From Daucus carota subsp. sativus (taxonomy: Eukaryota > Streptophyta > Magnoliopsida > Apiales > Apiaceae): a DNA stretch of 64,000 bases. The stretch lies in contig NC_030383.2 in NCBI RefSeq assembly GCF_001625215.2, positions 52,696,380 through 52,760,379 of the forward strand. The letters are read 5' to 3'. The notes below the pieces were generated by a model. The model saw nothing but the letters and a program-made list of their open reading frames with translations. It searched no databases and was not told the DNA's origin. This document shows, in pieces, positions 1 through 12,000 of this stretch (position 1 is the stretch's first letter; each line of letters starts with the position of its first letter). A program made the position numbers and the translations under genes.

Positions 1-1017
1 AATTTCATGTATTAAAGTCGCAATAAACTTTCAAAAAATAAAATTCTTGATTTATTAGTTTAAATTATTAAAAATTTAACTCATTTATAACTAAAATAAT
101 CTAAATATTTAATTAACCTATTAATTATATTATTCAACTTAACAAATCAACAAAGTCTAAAATTATATATTAATTCTTCACTTTAAATAATGAATAACTC
201 TTTCTAATACAAGTTCATATAACAAAGGCGAGCCTGTTTTCATTTTTATCTTGCTCCTTTGTTCTGTCTTGTTCTATTTCCGTGTTTTATTCTTGAAGTG
301 AAGGCCCAGAAGTTTGATGCTTGGAGGTACTAGGTAGACATGACAATTTTTATCCAAAACCAATAAATCAAACCGGACCATATATATGGACTTGGACCAA
401 ATTCATATCACACATGTTTATTTGGTTATGGGTCGGGTTTAGAGTACAAATTTATTAAAATAATATGGGCTTAAAAATGAGATACCCAGTCCATATTATC
501 CACTAAAAACAATAACCCAGCAGAGGACAGCATACGAGCGAGACTAGAACCGAGACTATAACCTGAGACACACTTCGGTCCATTTCCGTGCTTCATGTTC
601 CCTATACACTGCCTGAGCAATATACACAACAAATAGAGTAATGGGTGTCCACAAATCATGAAAAATCAGAAATTAGAGGTACGTTACTTACTAATATATC
701 TATATATGAGCTGCTTCATATGATTATGTGGTTATGCATTTAATTCGAGTATGATTTTGATTAGTTGTTAGTTTCATATGATTATGTGGTTATGCAAATC
801 TGATATTTAAGTCTAAATACTTGATGAAATTAGTGCAAGACAAGTGTTTGATAAAATGTCACATCCAGATTTTTTGGTATGTAACTATATTTTTCGAATG
901 ATGTAGGTGCTCAAATCTGTTTACTCTTGCGTCTCTTCATTCTCGTGAACAACCAATCAGGTGTAATTGTTTCTCTTTTATTTGTGTGCATCTAATGGAA
1001 GAAGAACATAGTTCTAA
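1..1017. other. AT-rich intergenic DNA
   Basis: No convincing coding sequence on either strand. A short direct repeat (tttcatatgattatgtggtt) occurs near 715 and again near 772. Nothing else recognised. Confidence 0.5.
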
Positions 1018-1600
1018 TATGAGTAGGTTTGCGAAAAGATATAGAAAGACAACATCAAAAATTTGGTCTTTATTTGAAAATTTTGAAAGTGATGGAATAT
1101 TTAAAAGAAAGTTTAGAATGTAGTCAAATTTATAGTTGTGAGCATGGTACTAGTAATATGCAGAAACACATGTTAAAACATGGACATAATGTTGTTGGTG
1201 ATGAACTTGAAAATGCCCCATTTGATCAAAAAGTTTATCGTGATTTGATGGGCAAAGCAATTATAAAACATAATCTGCCCTTTAATTATGTTGAGTATGA
1301 TGGTGTATGGGATGTGCAAAGTTACTTGAATTCTAATGTCCAACCCATTTTAAAAAATACTATCATAGGTGATATCTTGGATACATATAGATTTGAGAAA
1401 AGGAAAATGAAAGATATATTACAATCCTTGCCTGGAAAAGTATGCTTGACATCTGATTTGTGGTCCTCGTCAGTTATGGATGGATATTTATCTATTACTG
1501 ATCATTTTGTTTAAGGTAATTGGAGACCACATTCAAGGATTTTAAATTTTAGATTTATGCCCCCCACCACACAATGGACATTTATTGAATATTTATATGT
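1018..1600 (+). pseudogene. Broken hAT transposase (BED zinc finger, RICESLEEPER type)
   Basis: Remnant of the N-terminal half of a plant hAT transposase. A BED-finger lead (KRYRKTTSKIWSLFENF) is read in one frame from about 1035. After a frame change near 1110 the finger continues as CSQIYSCEHGTSNMQKHMLKH. A long open stretch to 1514 then carries the family segment around PGKVCLTSDLWSS and DGYLSITDHF. The frame stops at TAA (1512-1514), but homologous sequence continues for about 80 bp (NW.PHSRILNFRFMPP). The catalytic core and the C-terminal dimerisation region are absent. It is a decayed fragment with no function expected. Family assignment is from motif memory. Confidence 0.75.
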
Positions 1601-2284
1601 TTATTCTCATAAGGCTTCCCTTTTTGCAGGTTGCTTTTGTTTTGTAGACCGATTTCGATAAAAATTTGAGAACCAGCCAGAGAGATCTAAAACTAGGCGT
1701 AAAATTAATATACTTCTGAGCTACTCTGTTCTTATTCATTGAGTGCTTATGTAGACTCTTTTTTGAGATGAGATGATACATTGGTTTACGGAGTTTCTTG
1801 TACTTAACTGAATAGCGCTTGTTTAATTGAATTAGGCTTGTTTAATTTCTTGTTACCAGCAGAATAGTGCTTGTTTAATTGAATTAGACTAAAATTTTGA
1901 TTCCGGCAGCTTGTTCAATTCATATGATATCCATGGATGGCTTTTAATGAAGGAAAATAAATACTTATGTTCGATCCTGATTTGACCAGAACAAAATCAT
2001 TAGTATTTTGATCAGAATACCACCTCCATGTTGGTATCATTTTGTTAATTTTTGACCAAAAAAAGTATATATCATTTTAATTATATTAAAAAAATGGTTA
2101 ACCATATTTTGACCCTAAACCATTTTTTATCCGAACCATTTTTAAACTATATTTAATTAAATATGGATCAATATGGTTCCAGGTCGTAACCAAATCCAAA
2201 TCAAATTTTTTTGATCCAAAACCAATCCATATCCATTTTTTGCCATGTCTACTTGGAGAGCCGTACCATCTGGGAGACCACCTC
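1601..2284. other. Intergenic, no gene seen
   Basis: AT-rich. A short duplicated phrase (gcttgtttaattgaattag) occurs near 1827 and 1869. No coding sequence supported. Confidence 0.4.
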
Positions 2285-2680
2285 ATATTTAGTTTTGCAA
2301 AAGATATATGTATCGTCTGCGAAAAACGTGTGAGTAAGCGAAAGAGCTCTACAAGCTACTTCAATCCGCTTCACCAAATTCTCTCTTTCGAAATCGTGGA
2401 TCAAATTTGAGAAGCCTTTAATACAAATCAAAAGAAGATATGAAGAGCGAGGATCGTCTTGGCGTATACCTTTAGAGGAAAAAATTGTGCTCAAGTCTTT
2501 GCCAGTGGGACTAACTTGATATCTTGCTGATCTCACACATTCCATGAATAATTTAATTATATGCTCCGATAAACCCTTCTTTATCAACATTGATTCTAAA
2601 AAAACCCATTCCATTCAATCGTAAGCCTTAGTCATGTCTAATTTGGCAGTCGTCCGCTTTGCTTTTCATGAGGATTTTTT
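2285..2680 (-). pseudogene. LINE reverse transcriptase fragment
   Basis: Minus-strand non-LTR reverse transcriptase. Reading down from about 2670, the frame gives KLDMTKAYD, an in-frame TGA, then MEWVFLE. It continues through GIRQDDPRSSYLLLICIKG (RT block usually GxRQGDPLSPYLF) to LTHTFFADDTYIFCKTK, which contains the FADD catalytic motif. The TGA stands where the family has Arg (CGA), as expected from deamination of a methylated CpG. The fragment lacks endonuclease and RNase H and is flanked by unrelated sequence. A dead 5'- and 3'-truncated LINE piece. Confidence 0.8.
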
Positions 2681-4452
2681 TGAAATTTGTACCGGCGAGT
2701 GGTGGTTATGAAAGTAAGGGTGGCTGGGGTTAGTGTTTCAGGTTCTCTCCTTGTGTTCTCAACTCATATCCCCTTAATTTGATTACTTACCCCTATTTAT
2801 AAGTGATCAAGCCATATATATTTCTTGTCGTCTAAGAAATATATTAGGATACGAATTCTCCTTTAACCGCGCGCCTTTCCGAAAAGGGCCCAATATGATG
2901 AGGCCTAGTCATAGGTCTTGAAGCATCTCCGTCGGTCCAGGGCTTTTTGAATCACACTCAGACTCATATTCTCCCAGAATCGTCGTAACCGCCGCTCCAT
3001 GATTTACCCAAATGCAAGGGCATGCCCTTATGCCCCGATAAAGACAACCCATTAGACTTCATAGCAAGGCCTTCTAGAAGATACTCTTGAAAAAATCCTA
3101 CGAGCTCCCTAGTGAGGATTGAGGACAACTCTAATACTTGTCAAAACTATCTTGATACTCCCCGATTAGGGTGACTCACCAGAATACAGAATCAGATTTT
3201 CTAACTGATGATGGAATGCGCCTATGCACTAGGCCGCCCCTTAAACAGAAAGTGACATTTCCTCATCATCCACGCCTTCATGTTTATCATTTCCATACTT
3301 AGCTATTATAATTCCTCATTTTCATTAAGCAAGAGGCGTTCATGTTGCAGGCTCAAAAGGAGGCGTCGAAAGGTAAGCCGTTCAATTGCCAAGTATCATC
3401 CTTTGGGCGAGGTCATGATCCGTCAATGCCTTCTTCATTTTCAAGTGGGGCTAATCCATCGATCAAGCTCATTCAGATTGGAGGCCTTCTTAGATACATC
3501 AAACAATGAGACGCACCTAATCATTAAACAACCTAATTTTGACTGTCACGTCCCATCATCACATCTTTAATCTTCTCGTCGACCTAATTCATCAATCAAC
3601 TCCGTGTCAAATTTTGAATATGACACATAGTTCGGGAAAAGTTTATAAAACCTAACCAAATTAACAAAAATATTAATATACTTATATAAGATGGGTTGCG
3701 CTAAAGAGAGAATCCATACTTAAATTTTAAATAGATTTTCAGTATTTAAATCTAAATACATGTTTTACTCCATCGTTGTGTTTATTCAAAACTAATCTCA
3801 AAATATAACTTATAAACACAACATTTTTTGCATGTGCAGTTCTGCTGTATAATCTGAACCAATACTAGAAATAAGGTTAAGATTCTATGAGTTTCTAAGC
3901 TAAGGCTTCTAAGAGAAACATGCCCCTTGATGAGATTAAATAAAAATATTATCTTTTATTATATTTCTAATTTTATAATCTTATTATGTATTTATACAAA
4001 ATTGTATAAAACTTATTGTAACATATACATAAACGTGTGCTAGCGAGATTTTACTCGTAAAAAGTCCAATGACACACATAAGAAAATAGAATACCTAAAC
4101 TTTTGGAAAGAAGTTAGGTCGGGTGAAGTGACTAATATTTTCTATATAAATTTTCATTCTGATTAAAATAAAAGACAATTTTATATATTACTCTCTCCAT
4201 CATCACATTTGTTGTTTACATGTCAATTTCTCATTGAATTTGACTTTGAGAACAATCTTTCAAGATATTCCATCATCACGTTTGCTGTTTACATGTCCAT
4301 TTCTCATTAAATTTGATTTTGAGGAAGGTTTTTTTATCCTTCTCCCCAATTCATATTTTTTTTCTAGTTTTTTATATATTACACTTATTCTCTCCTCATT
4401 TCTCATGTTATAATATTTTTCCCCTTATTTTTATTCATTTATCATTTCAAAA
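2681..4452. other. Unassigned, partly retrotransposon-like sequence
   Basis: Positions 2700-3640 are clearly richer in G+C than the flanks and have no long convincing frame. They could be LTR or untranslated sequence of a decayed retrotransposon, but I found no LTR pair, PBS or terminal dinucleotides. From 3640 to 4452 the DNA is AT-rich and featureless apart from a short repeat, catcatcac(a/g)tttg(t/c)tgtttacatgtc, near 4200 and 4273. Confidence 0.3.
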
Positions 4453-4776
4453 TGGGAAAATTAATTTTTTACCACTAAACTCTTGTGTCTATTAGAAAGT
4501 AACCACTGAACACTAGAATATTTAATAATTATCACTAACGTTAATGATGAATTAGATTTTTATCATTCCGTTAACTTTTAATAGATGACACTTATGACAC
4601 GGCTGTTATTTCTATTGAGCAATAACAGTCATGTCATAAGTGCCATCTATTAAAAGTTAACGGAATGATAAAAATCTAATACATCATTGACGTTAGTGAT
4701 AATTATTAAATATACTAGTGTTCAGTGGTTACTTTCTAATAGACCCAAGAGTTTAGTGGTAAAAAAATTGATTTTT
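4453..4776. mobile_element. Foldback MITE, complete
   Basis: The two halves are near-perfect inverted repeats. The left end begins GGGAAAATTAATTTTTTACC at 4453 and the right end is its complement ending at about 4776. The arms share the blocks ACCACTAAACTCTTG, AGAAAGTAACCACTGAACACTAG and GTTAACTTTTAATAGATG. The centre lies near 4605-4625. No reading frame. Superfamily not assigned and no clear target duplication. Confidence 0.8.
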
Positions 4777-5027
4777 CCATATGTAAAAGAATGAATTTGA
4801 ATAACTTGCATACCTTCTGATCAGTGTCGATTGTCGTAGAAAGATGTTGGAGATTGTAAGTCTAAAACCTTTCTTTTTTATCCAAAACCCTGGGTTATAA
4901 CCACTGTATGTCGTTTCATATAGTGTAGTTTTTAATTCTAATCAGACATATTTTGACAATAAAAATTAATTGACATGTAAGATGCCAGGTCACATACACG
5001 TGTAGTTCACAATACATATTAGTTTAA

Positions 5028-5182
5028 AAAGTAACGTCTGTTAATAAAAATTAACGGAATGATAAAAATCTAACACATCAGTAATGTTAGTGATAATTAT
5101 TAAATATTTAAGTGTTCAGAGGTTACTTTCTAATAAACCCAAGAGTTTAGTGGTAAAAAAAATTGATTTTCCCTCTCAGAAT
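5028..5182. repeat. Partial copy of the 4453-4776 MITE (right arm only)
   Basis: Repeats the right arm of the neighbouring MITE: TTAACGGAATGATAAAAATC, GTTAGTGATAATTATTAAAT, GTGTTCAGAGGTTACTTTC and the terminal CCAAGAGTTTAGTGGT, in the same orientation. The left arm is missing, so this is a half element or a second end of a composite. Confidence 0.75.
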
Positions 5183-5239
5183 ACAATTTACACATTGATT
5201 TTTTTTCCATATATTTGATAAACATTGATTTTACTTTTA

Positions 5240-5486
5240 TACTCTCTTCCTATCAGTTAATTGTTTCGTCTTGTAATGTAGCTCTCGTACGCATTTTAAA
5301 CTCATCTATATATAATTTCATAGCTTATTTTTAATTTTTTTTTCTGAATAAAAATATAATATTACAGTTTTATTCATAAAAAGAAAACTTTAGAAATAAG
5401 TTATGAACTTATATTTTATACGAGTCTTGAAATGTTTGTCGAGTCCTCCCTCCTAAACTTAAATAATTGGATCAGACGGAGGAAGT
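5240..5486. mobile_element. Degenerate Stowaway-like MITE
   Basis: Ends resemble inverted CTCTCTTCC...GGAGGAAGT. Internal sequence (ttctgaataaaaat ... attcataaaaagaaa) matches the core of the cleaner elements at 31761 and 34805. TIRs are diverged and boundaries approximate. Confidence 0.5.
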
Positions 5487-5631
5487 TATATTTTTGCAAT
5501 AATTTTTATTTACTCTATATTTATTAAATAATTCAACTATAAAATAATTATTTTTAGTTAATTATTTACGATATCAAAAATAAAAATTATTATCAAAAGT
5601 GAGGAACCACATAGGGTTTATGTAAAAAATA

Positions 5632-5886
5632 CTCCGTCCATCCCTTTTTAGTTATCACATTTCTATTTTTGTTGGTCATATTAATTAAGTTTTGATCATA
5701 GATTATAAGTCACTACTCATTATTTTAGAAAACTGAAGATTACATCTTAAATTAGATTAAAATTATTTCCGCTAACATATTTTATTTATTTTATCAATTG
5801 ATAAAATATTAATAAATTTCAGTTAAATTTTAGTCAATTTTACTGACATACAATTAAATGTGACAACTAAAAAAGCTCGGAGGGAG
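5632..5886. mobile_element. Stowaway-like MITE in the LRAT gene promoter
   Basis: Flanked by TA on both sides (5630-5631, 5887-5888). The left end CTCCGTCCATCCC and right end CTCGGAGGGAG are inverted. The inner block TTTTTAGTTATCACATTT is complemented by AAATGTGACAACTAAAAA. Tc1/mariner-type MITEs have these ends and a TA target. It ends 125 bp upstream of the LRAT start codon. Confidence 0.8.
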
Positions 5887-6011
5887 TAATATATTGTCAG
5901 AAAAATGTAAACATTAAATATAACATGACTCAATTGGTAAAACAAAAGGAAAGCTTGTTAAATTGTTTGCTCATATACCAAGACCGGCAAAGGCGAAGAA
6001 GACGAGGATCG

Positions 6012-9000
6012 ATGGGTATACTAAGCAACAAAATAAGCAAAGAGGAGTTAAAGGCCGGCGATCATATTTACTCTTGGAGACGCGCTTATATCTACGCTCA
6101 TCACGGTCTCTCTTTTCTCCCTTTTCTTATTGCCTATAAAATAATTCATTTTACTTGAAATGATTTGTTTCAGTCATGTTCATTTTGATTTGGTTTCTTA
6201 TGGTTGAAGATAACTTAATCCTTTAATTCACTTTTGCTGCTCTCGTTACCGGATCTTACTTTTATTGCTTCAGTCATATAAGTATGTGTTTGTGCTTTGT
6301 AATCTCCCACTTACAACATTATTGGAATGTTTTTCCCGAAAATTGAACGCTGTGTGTTTATTGAGTAAAGTTAGCAGGATTAGTTGATTATAGGTTGGCT
6401 TCCGAGACCGAGTAATTCATTCAACATTTCTGGAGTAGTTCTAGGATGCCTGTTCAATATGTGATTATGTAGATGATAAGTCCTTTTGTGTTTCTTCCCT
6501 GCTGTCGACTGGATTGTCTTATTAGGAGTTTCTTTACTGTTTAGTTGTACATATTTACCACCAGAATTGAATTTTATATGATTCGACCATTGTAGCACAA
6601 AATATAAACCAAGTAAGTCTTGCTGGAATTTAAGTTTTCAGGCAGTGTGAGTGGGTAAGCATCAAAAATCAATCGCCTACAATTAGATAACCAATCTTCT
6701 CTAACAATCTACATGTGGGAAGGGAATGTATATACACATAAAAAAGCACCATCAGGTTCCACCTCTTCTATGTCCTCAAGCAAACAGTCATATTATACAG
6801 TCTTCCTGTCCTCTCCAACATATCCACTGTTAGGTCCTATTAACTCACTATATAAGATGATATAGTGATCACAATCTGTAACACAGTATGACAATATAAG
6901 AGATTTAAAGCAATAAACTCTTATTCACAAAACTTGAATAGTTACAAAAACTCTCTCAGTGATTTATATTGTATCACTAAGAGCTGCTAGGGTTCTTAAC
7001 AATGTACTCGATAACTCAACTCTTCTAGAGTAACCCTAATCTGTGTTTATATAGACACAGTAACAAAATCAATCTCTGATTTGATATCCTATAAATCTGC
7101 TATAAATTCTATCAATCAAAGATTGCTCCAGTTTTCTGTTTAGTTTCCATAGCCAGTAAATCACTCCTCCGCTTCTATCCTTCCTTGAAGTATATCCGCT
7201 TCTGAGCTCTTTCCACGTGTAAACTCTGACGAGTCTTGACTATGTAAACTCTGGTCAGACTTTATCAAACTCTGTCAGACTTTATCAAACTCTGTCAGAC
7301 TTTACTAAACTCTGATCAGCTTCCAGATTAAACTCTGATGATTCCTGTTCTAAAACAAACTTTAAGAACATTAGTAATCATCAATTATATCTAACAATCT
7401 CCCCCAACTTGTGCATAAATACATTATGTGCAAGTTAACAGATAATTGATGATGTCAAAACATTTAAGTCAAATGCAACAGAGTTTAACTATATAACAGA
7501 AAACTTTTAAAACTTACAGATACTTTACTCCTTAGCTTCATAGACACCATTTGCTGTCTTTAGATATCCTCTGAGGAGTTCTCTTTCAGCTTCTTCAAGT
7601 ACTGTAATCATCTGTCTCTTGATCTCTCTCAGCTCTGGATCTGAAACTCCAGTTTGGTAAATTGCAGCTCTGAGATCATATATCTTATTTCTTCTCAAGT
7701 CTCTATCCAGCCTGATATTGTAAGCTTTATCAGACTCTTCATTAAATGCAAGAGTTCTGATTCCAGCTATTGTCACTATTTTTGCTGAATTTTTCTTCAT
7801 CTCCACCAGCTGTCCTTTATGATTGAGGTATTTAGGAATGAAAGGTCCAGCATTTTTGTTTCCTGTAATACCCATCTTTCTTCTGATTTGATCTTTGAGC
7901 AGATTGGAGATGTGTTGGCATGACTTGTTCTTTACAAGAAATATGTGTGAGACATATCTCAATTCCTCCCAGTGTTTAGCATAGAGATCTGCTTCAAGAA
8001 CTCTAAACACTGTTCCATCAGACATGAAGTAGATAAGAATATTATCTCCTCTGTCATTCTTCACCAGCTGGACTGAATCTAATTTGTCCATTTTTTCTTG
8101 TAAAGCTCCAGTCTTGGGAGCACATAGAGATGAGGGGTCATCTGGTCTTGATCCTATACTCTGATCAAATTTTTCATATTTGGATCCCAGCCCTCCTTTA
8201 TCTCTTCCTGCTTTACGATGAGAGATTGGTTGAATTGGTCCCTTTTCAAAGCTTATCTCAGTCATCAGACTAGGCTTTGCAAATCCAGCTAATGGAGTAG
8301 TTGTTGGTTTAAACACAGCTTGAGCTTTGTCAGAGGTTGTGTCTTTCTTTGCATCCTTATTAACTTGAGCTATGTCAGAGGTTAATCTTTCTTTTTGATG
8401 TTCTGCAACATGAGCTTTGTCAGAGATTGCAGCTTCTGTTTTCTTTTCCTTTACAACTTGATCTTTGTCAGAGGTTGTAGATTTCTTCAGAGTGAATCCT
8501 CTCTCAAGATGTTCATCCACTTTGCTTTTGCCTTTAGATGTATACTCATCCTCAGAGTATATCTTTTTGACAGACAAACTCTGATCAGCAACAGTGGCTT
8601 CCTTGATCATAATTCCCTTTTCTTTTGGTCTGGCAGTTGATTTTGCAGGCTTTTGGATCTTTCCAGAGTTTATAGCTTCAACATGTTCTTTCTTCAGCTC
8701 AGCTTCTTCTGCAGCAATCAACTCCAAATCCAAATTGGCTTCTGGATTTTCTTGTTCAAAAATCAATCTAGCAAGCTCTTCGTCAGTCATGGGTTTGTCT
8801 GATCCAGTCACTGGTCTTTGCTTAGATCCAGATGTGAAATTATGTGTTGAAGCAGACTTTGTGCTTTGCTTAGACTGTTTCTGACTGTCAGAGTTTGAAA
8901 CTCTTCCACCAGTCCCTGCTTGAAATCTTTTGTGCTTTGTGAAATCATCAACATCATCATCATCATCATCCTTCTTCTTTCTCTTCAGAGTTTGAGTAGT

Positions 9001-12000
9001 AGACTTGCATTTGACTTTAGCTACTCTCTCCCCCTTTTTTGACATCATCCTCATCAGGAATCAGTATTGATGTGATTAGAGTGAGTGAAGATTGGATGGC
9101 TTCAAGCTGTTTGGACATCCTTTCTTGAGTGGATTCAATCATTGTCATCCTCTTGTCCAGAGAGTCATGTGCAGATACCAGCTTCTGAACATTATCTTTC
9201 AGAGGTAGAAGAGTCCTTTTCTTCTCCATGTCATTTGTCTCCTTGATATTAGCTACTTCTGTTCTGAGACCATCTATTGATTTAGATGTCTGGGCATGAG
9301 CAGGATGAAATGTCTTCAGATAAAGAATTGTGCCTTTGAGGCTTGACATAACATCAAAGTTTGTGATTTTATTCTCTGCCATAGATAAAAATTCTTCAGC
9401 TTTAGTTGGCTCCAGAGAATGTTGATGGCTCAGCCAGAGTTTATCCCATACTTCATTGGGTGGATCAACCTGAAGATCCCTGGGAAGTGGCTCAGAGTCT
9501 GTATTCAGAGTTTGTAGCCTGGCATTATACTGACTGGTGGATTCCCATTTTTGTTGTAGATGTGACAGAGAGTAAATTGTGTTTTAGCCCTTGAACAAGA
9601 GCTACATTTGATATGATGACATTTCCAAGATTGATGTTGCCATATCCCAGAGTCCTTCCTATGTTGCCATCTCCATAAGAAACACTTGGGCCAGCCTTTT
9701 CCACAAACTCTGAAAGCAGGGACTTATTTCCAGTCATGTGTCCTGAACATCCACTGTCCAAGACTAGAATATTCTTCCTGTTGCCCTGCAATCACAAAGA
9801 CCACTAATTGTTAGTTTTAAGGACCCAGACTTGCTTGGATCCCTTGGCCTTATTAAGTTTGTTAGCTTTTGCAGCGGAATATTTATTATTATCAGAGTTT
9901 GAGCTAACAGACTTTGCAACAGAGTTTGTACTAGAAACAGAGTTTGTACTTGCAGAGCTTTTATTAACCTTTAAAGAAGGTTTCAATTGATAATAATCAT
10001 AATACAAACTATGATATTCTTTGCAAGTATAGATCGAATGCCATAAACTACCACAATGAAAACATGGATCTTGTGGTTTATATCTAATACTACTTTTTCT
10101 AACTCCAGACTTTGTAGGTAAGGAGTTAATGTCCTTGTTCTTCCTGCAAAAATTAGCAAGATGATTAGTATTCCCACAGTTATGGCATGTCTTCCTAGGT
10201 GCATTTGGAATAGGCATATAGTTATTACTCTTGTCTATTCCAACCTTGCCATTTCTATTTTTCCTAGGCTCCTTGTCTTTGCTATCAGACTTTACCTCTT
10301 TAAGCTTATGTTTAAGCTGTTTCTGAGTCATCAGTCCTATGTTAACCTGTTTGGGCTTATCAGATTTTAAATTGTTGTTAATCTCTGATTTTGGTCTATT
10401 CTGTTTAGACTTAGAGGATTCAACAACAAATTTAACAGGTTTAACCTTAGGTTTTTGAGTTTTAACAAACTCTGTTTTTGATGACTCAGCTTCTAAGTTA
10501 TCAGTGTAACCTAGTCCCTTCTTCCAGTTTCCACTACCTAAGATATCCTGAGTAGTTTTGCCTGAATTAGTCCATGTTTTAATGATCTCCCTTTCCTTAG
10601 CAAGTTCTGATTGAAGAGATGCATACCTCTTTAACAATTCATCTTTGACAATGACAGCATCATCTCTTTCTTTCTGAACTTCCAACATCTGAACTAATTC
10701 TTTTTCTAGATAATCATTCCTTTTCTTTACACTTAGAGTTTCAGATTTTAATCTTTCATTTTCTAAAGTCTGATCTCTAAAGCTGATATGCAAAGTTTTA
10801 AGAAACAATCTTAACTCAGTTATATCTTCAGTATCAAAGGCAAGAGTAGAATGAGGTACCTTTGCAGTAGATTCAGAGTTGTTGTCAGTGTTTGCCATCA
10901 GAGCATAATTGACTTCTTCTTCTGAATCAGATGTATCTGTCCAGTTTCCTTTCTTGGTGATAAAGGCTTTTTCTTTTTCCTTCTTGGCTTTCTTGCATTC
11001 AGATGCAAAGTGACCCTTTTCACCACAGTTGAAACAGGTATACTTGTCAGCTTTTCCAGCTTTCCCTTCCTTGCCCTCATTCTTCTTGAAGTTCTTCTTG
11101 TCATAAACTCTGTCAGAGTTTCTGTCTTTCCTTGAAAAACTTTTGCCTTTGTTGAACTTTTTGTAGGCCAACTTCTTGAAGCTTTTCACCATCAATGCTG
11201 CTAACTGCATCATTTCACCATCACTGTTATCAGAGTCTGAGACATCAGAGTTTGAGTCATCAGAGTTTGATGACTCAATGTCAGACTTTGTGACATTAGC
11301 TTTTCCTTTGCTCTTAACAGCTTCCTCTTGAACTTTCAGAGCAACAGACTTTGATTTGCCTCCATGACGTTTGCTTCTTTGCTCCATCTCAAGTTCATGG
11401 GTCTTCAGTCTTCCAAAAACATCATCAAGAGACATTTCTCCAAGATCAAGATTGTCTCTTATTGTGGTGACTTTCAAATCCCACTTTTCAGGAAGAGCCA
11501 GAAGGAATTTGAGGTTTGAGTCTTCAAGATCATATTCCTTGTTCACCAGAGATAAATCATTCAGCAGTTTGACAAATCTGTCATACAGATCTGTCAAGGA
11601 CTCACCAGACTTTGAGTCAAAGTGCTCATATTCCTGTGTAAGGATTGTTTTTCTATTTTTCTTTATGGCCTGAGTTCCCTGACATCTGGTTTCCAGAGCA
11701 TCCCAGATTTGTTTAGCAGTTTTGCACCCAATCACCCTATTAGACATTGCATTATCAAGGGCACTGTGCAGAAGGTGTTTCACCTTTGAGTCTTTACCAA
11801 TTGACAGGATGTCCTCAGGGGTATAATCTTTCTTTTCTTTTGGAACCATCTTCTGAGGTTCATCAGCAAGCCCAACAGAGAGCTTGGTGGGCATATGTGG
11901 TCCATCAAAGATCCTGTCAAGGTATTCTGGATCAACAGAGTCTAAGAATATTATCATTCTCTCTTTCCAGACTGGATATTCAGATGCCTTAAGGATTGGA

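Noticed and set aside
5925..6011. In-frame upstream extension of the LRAT protein with a basic RQRRRRRG stretch
   Set aside because: The family starts near MGILSNKIS; the extension is short, unlike relatives and better read as 5' leader.
8395..8884. Plus-strand frames across the copia 3' region
   Set aside because: They are shadows of the minus-strand env-like frame.
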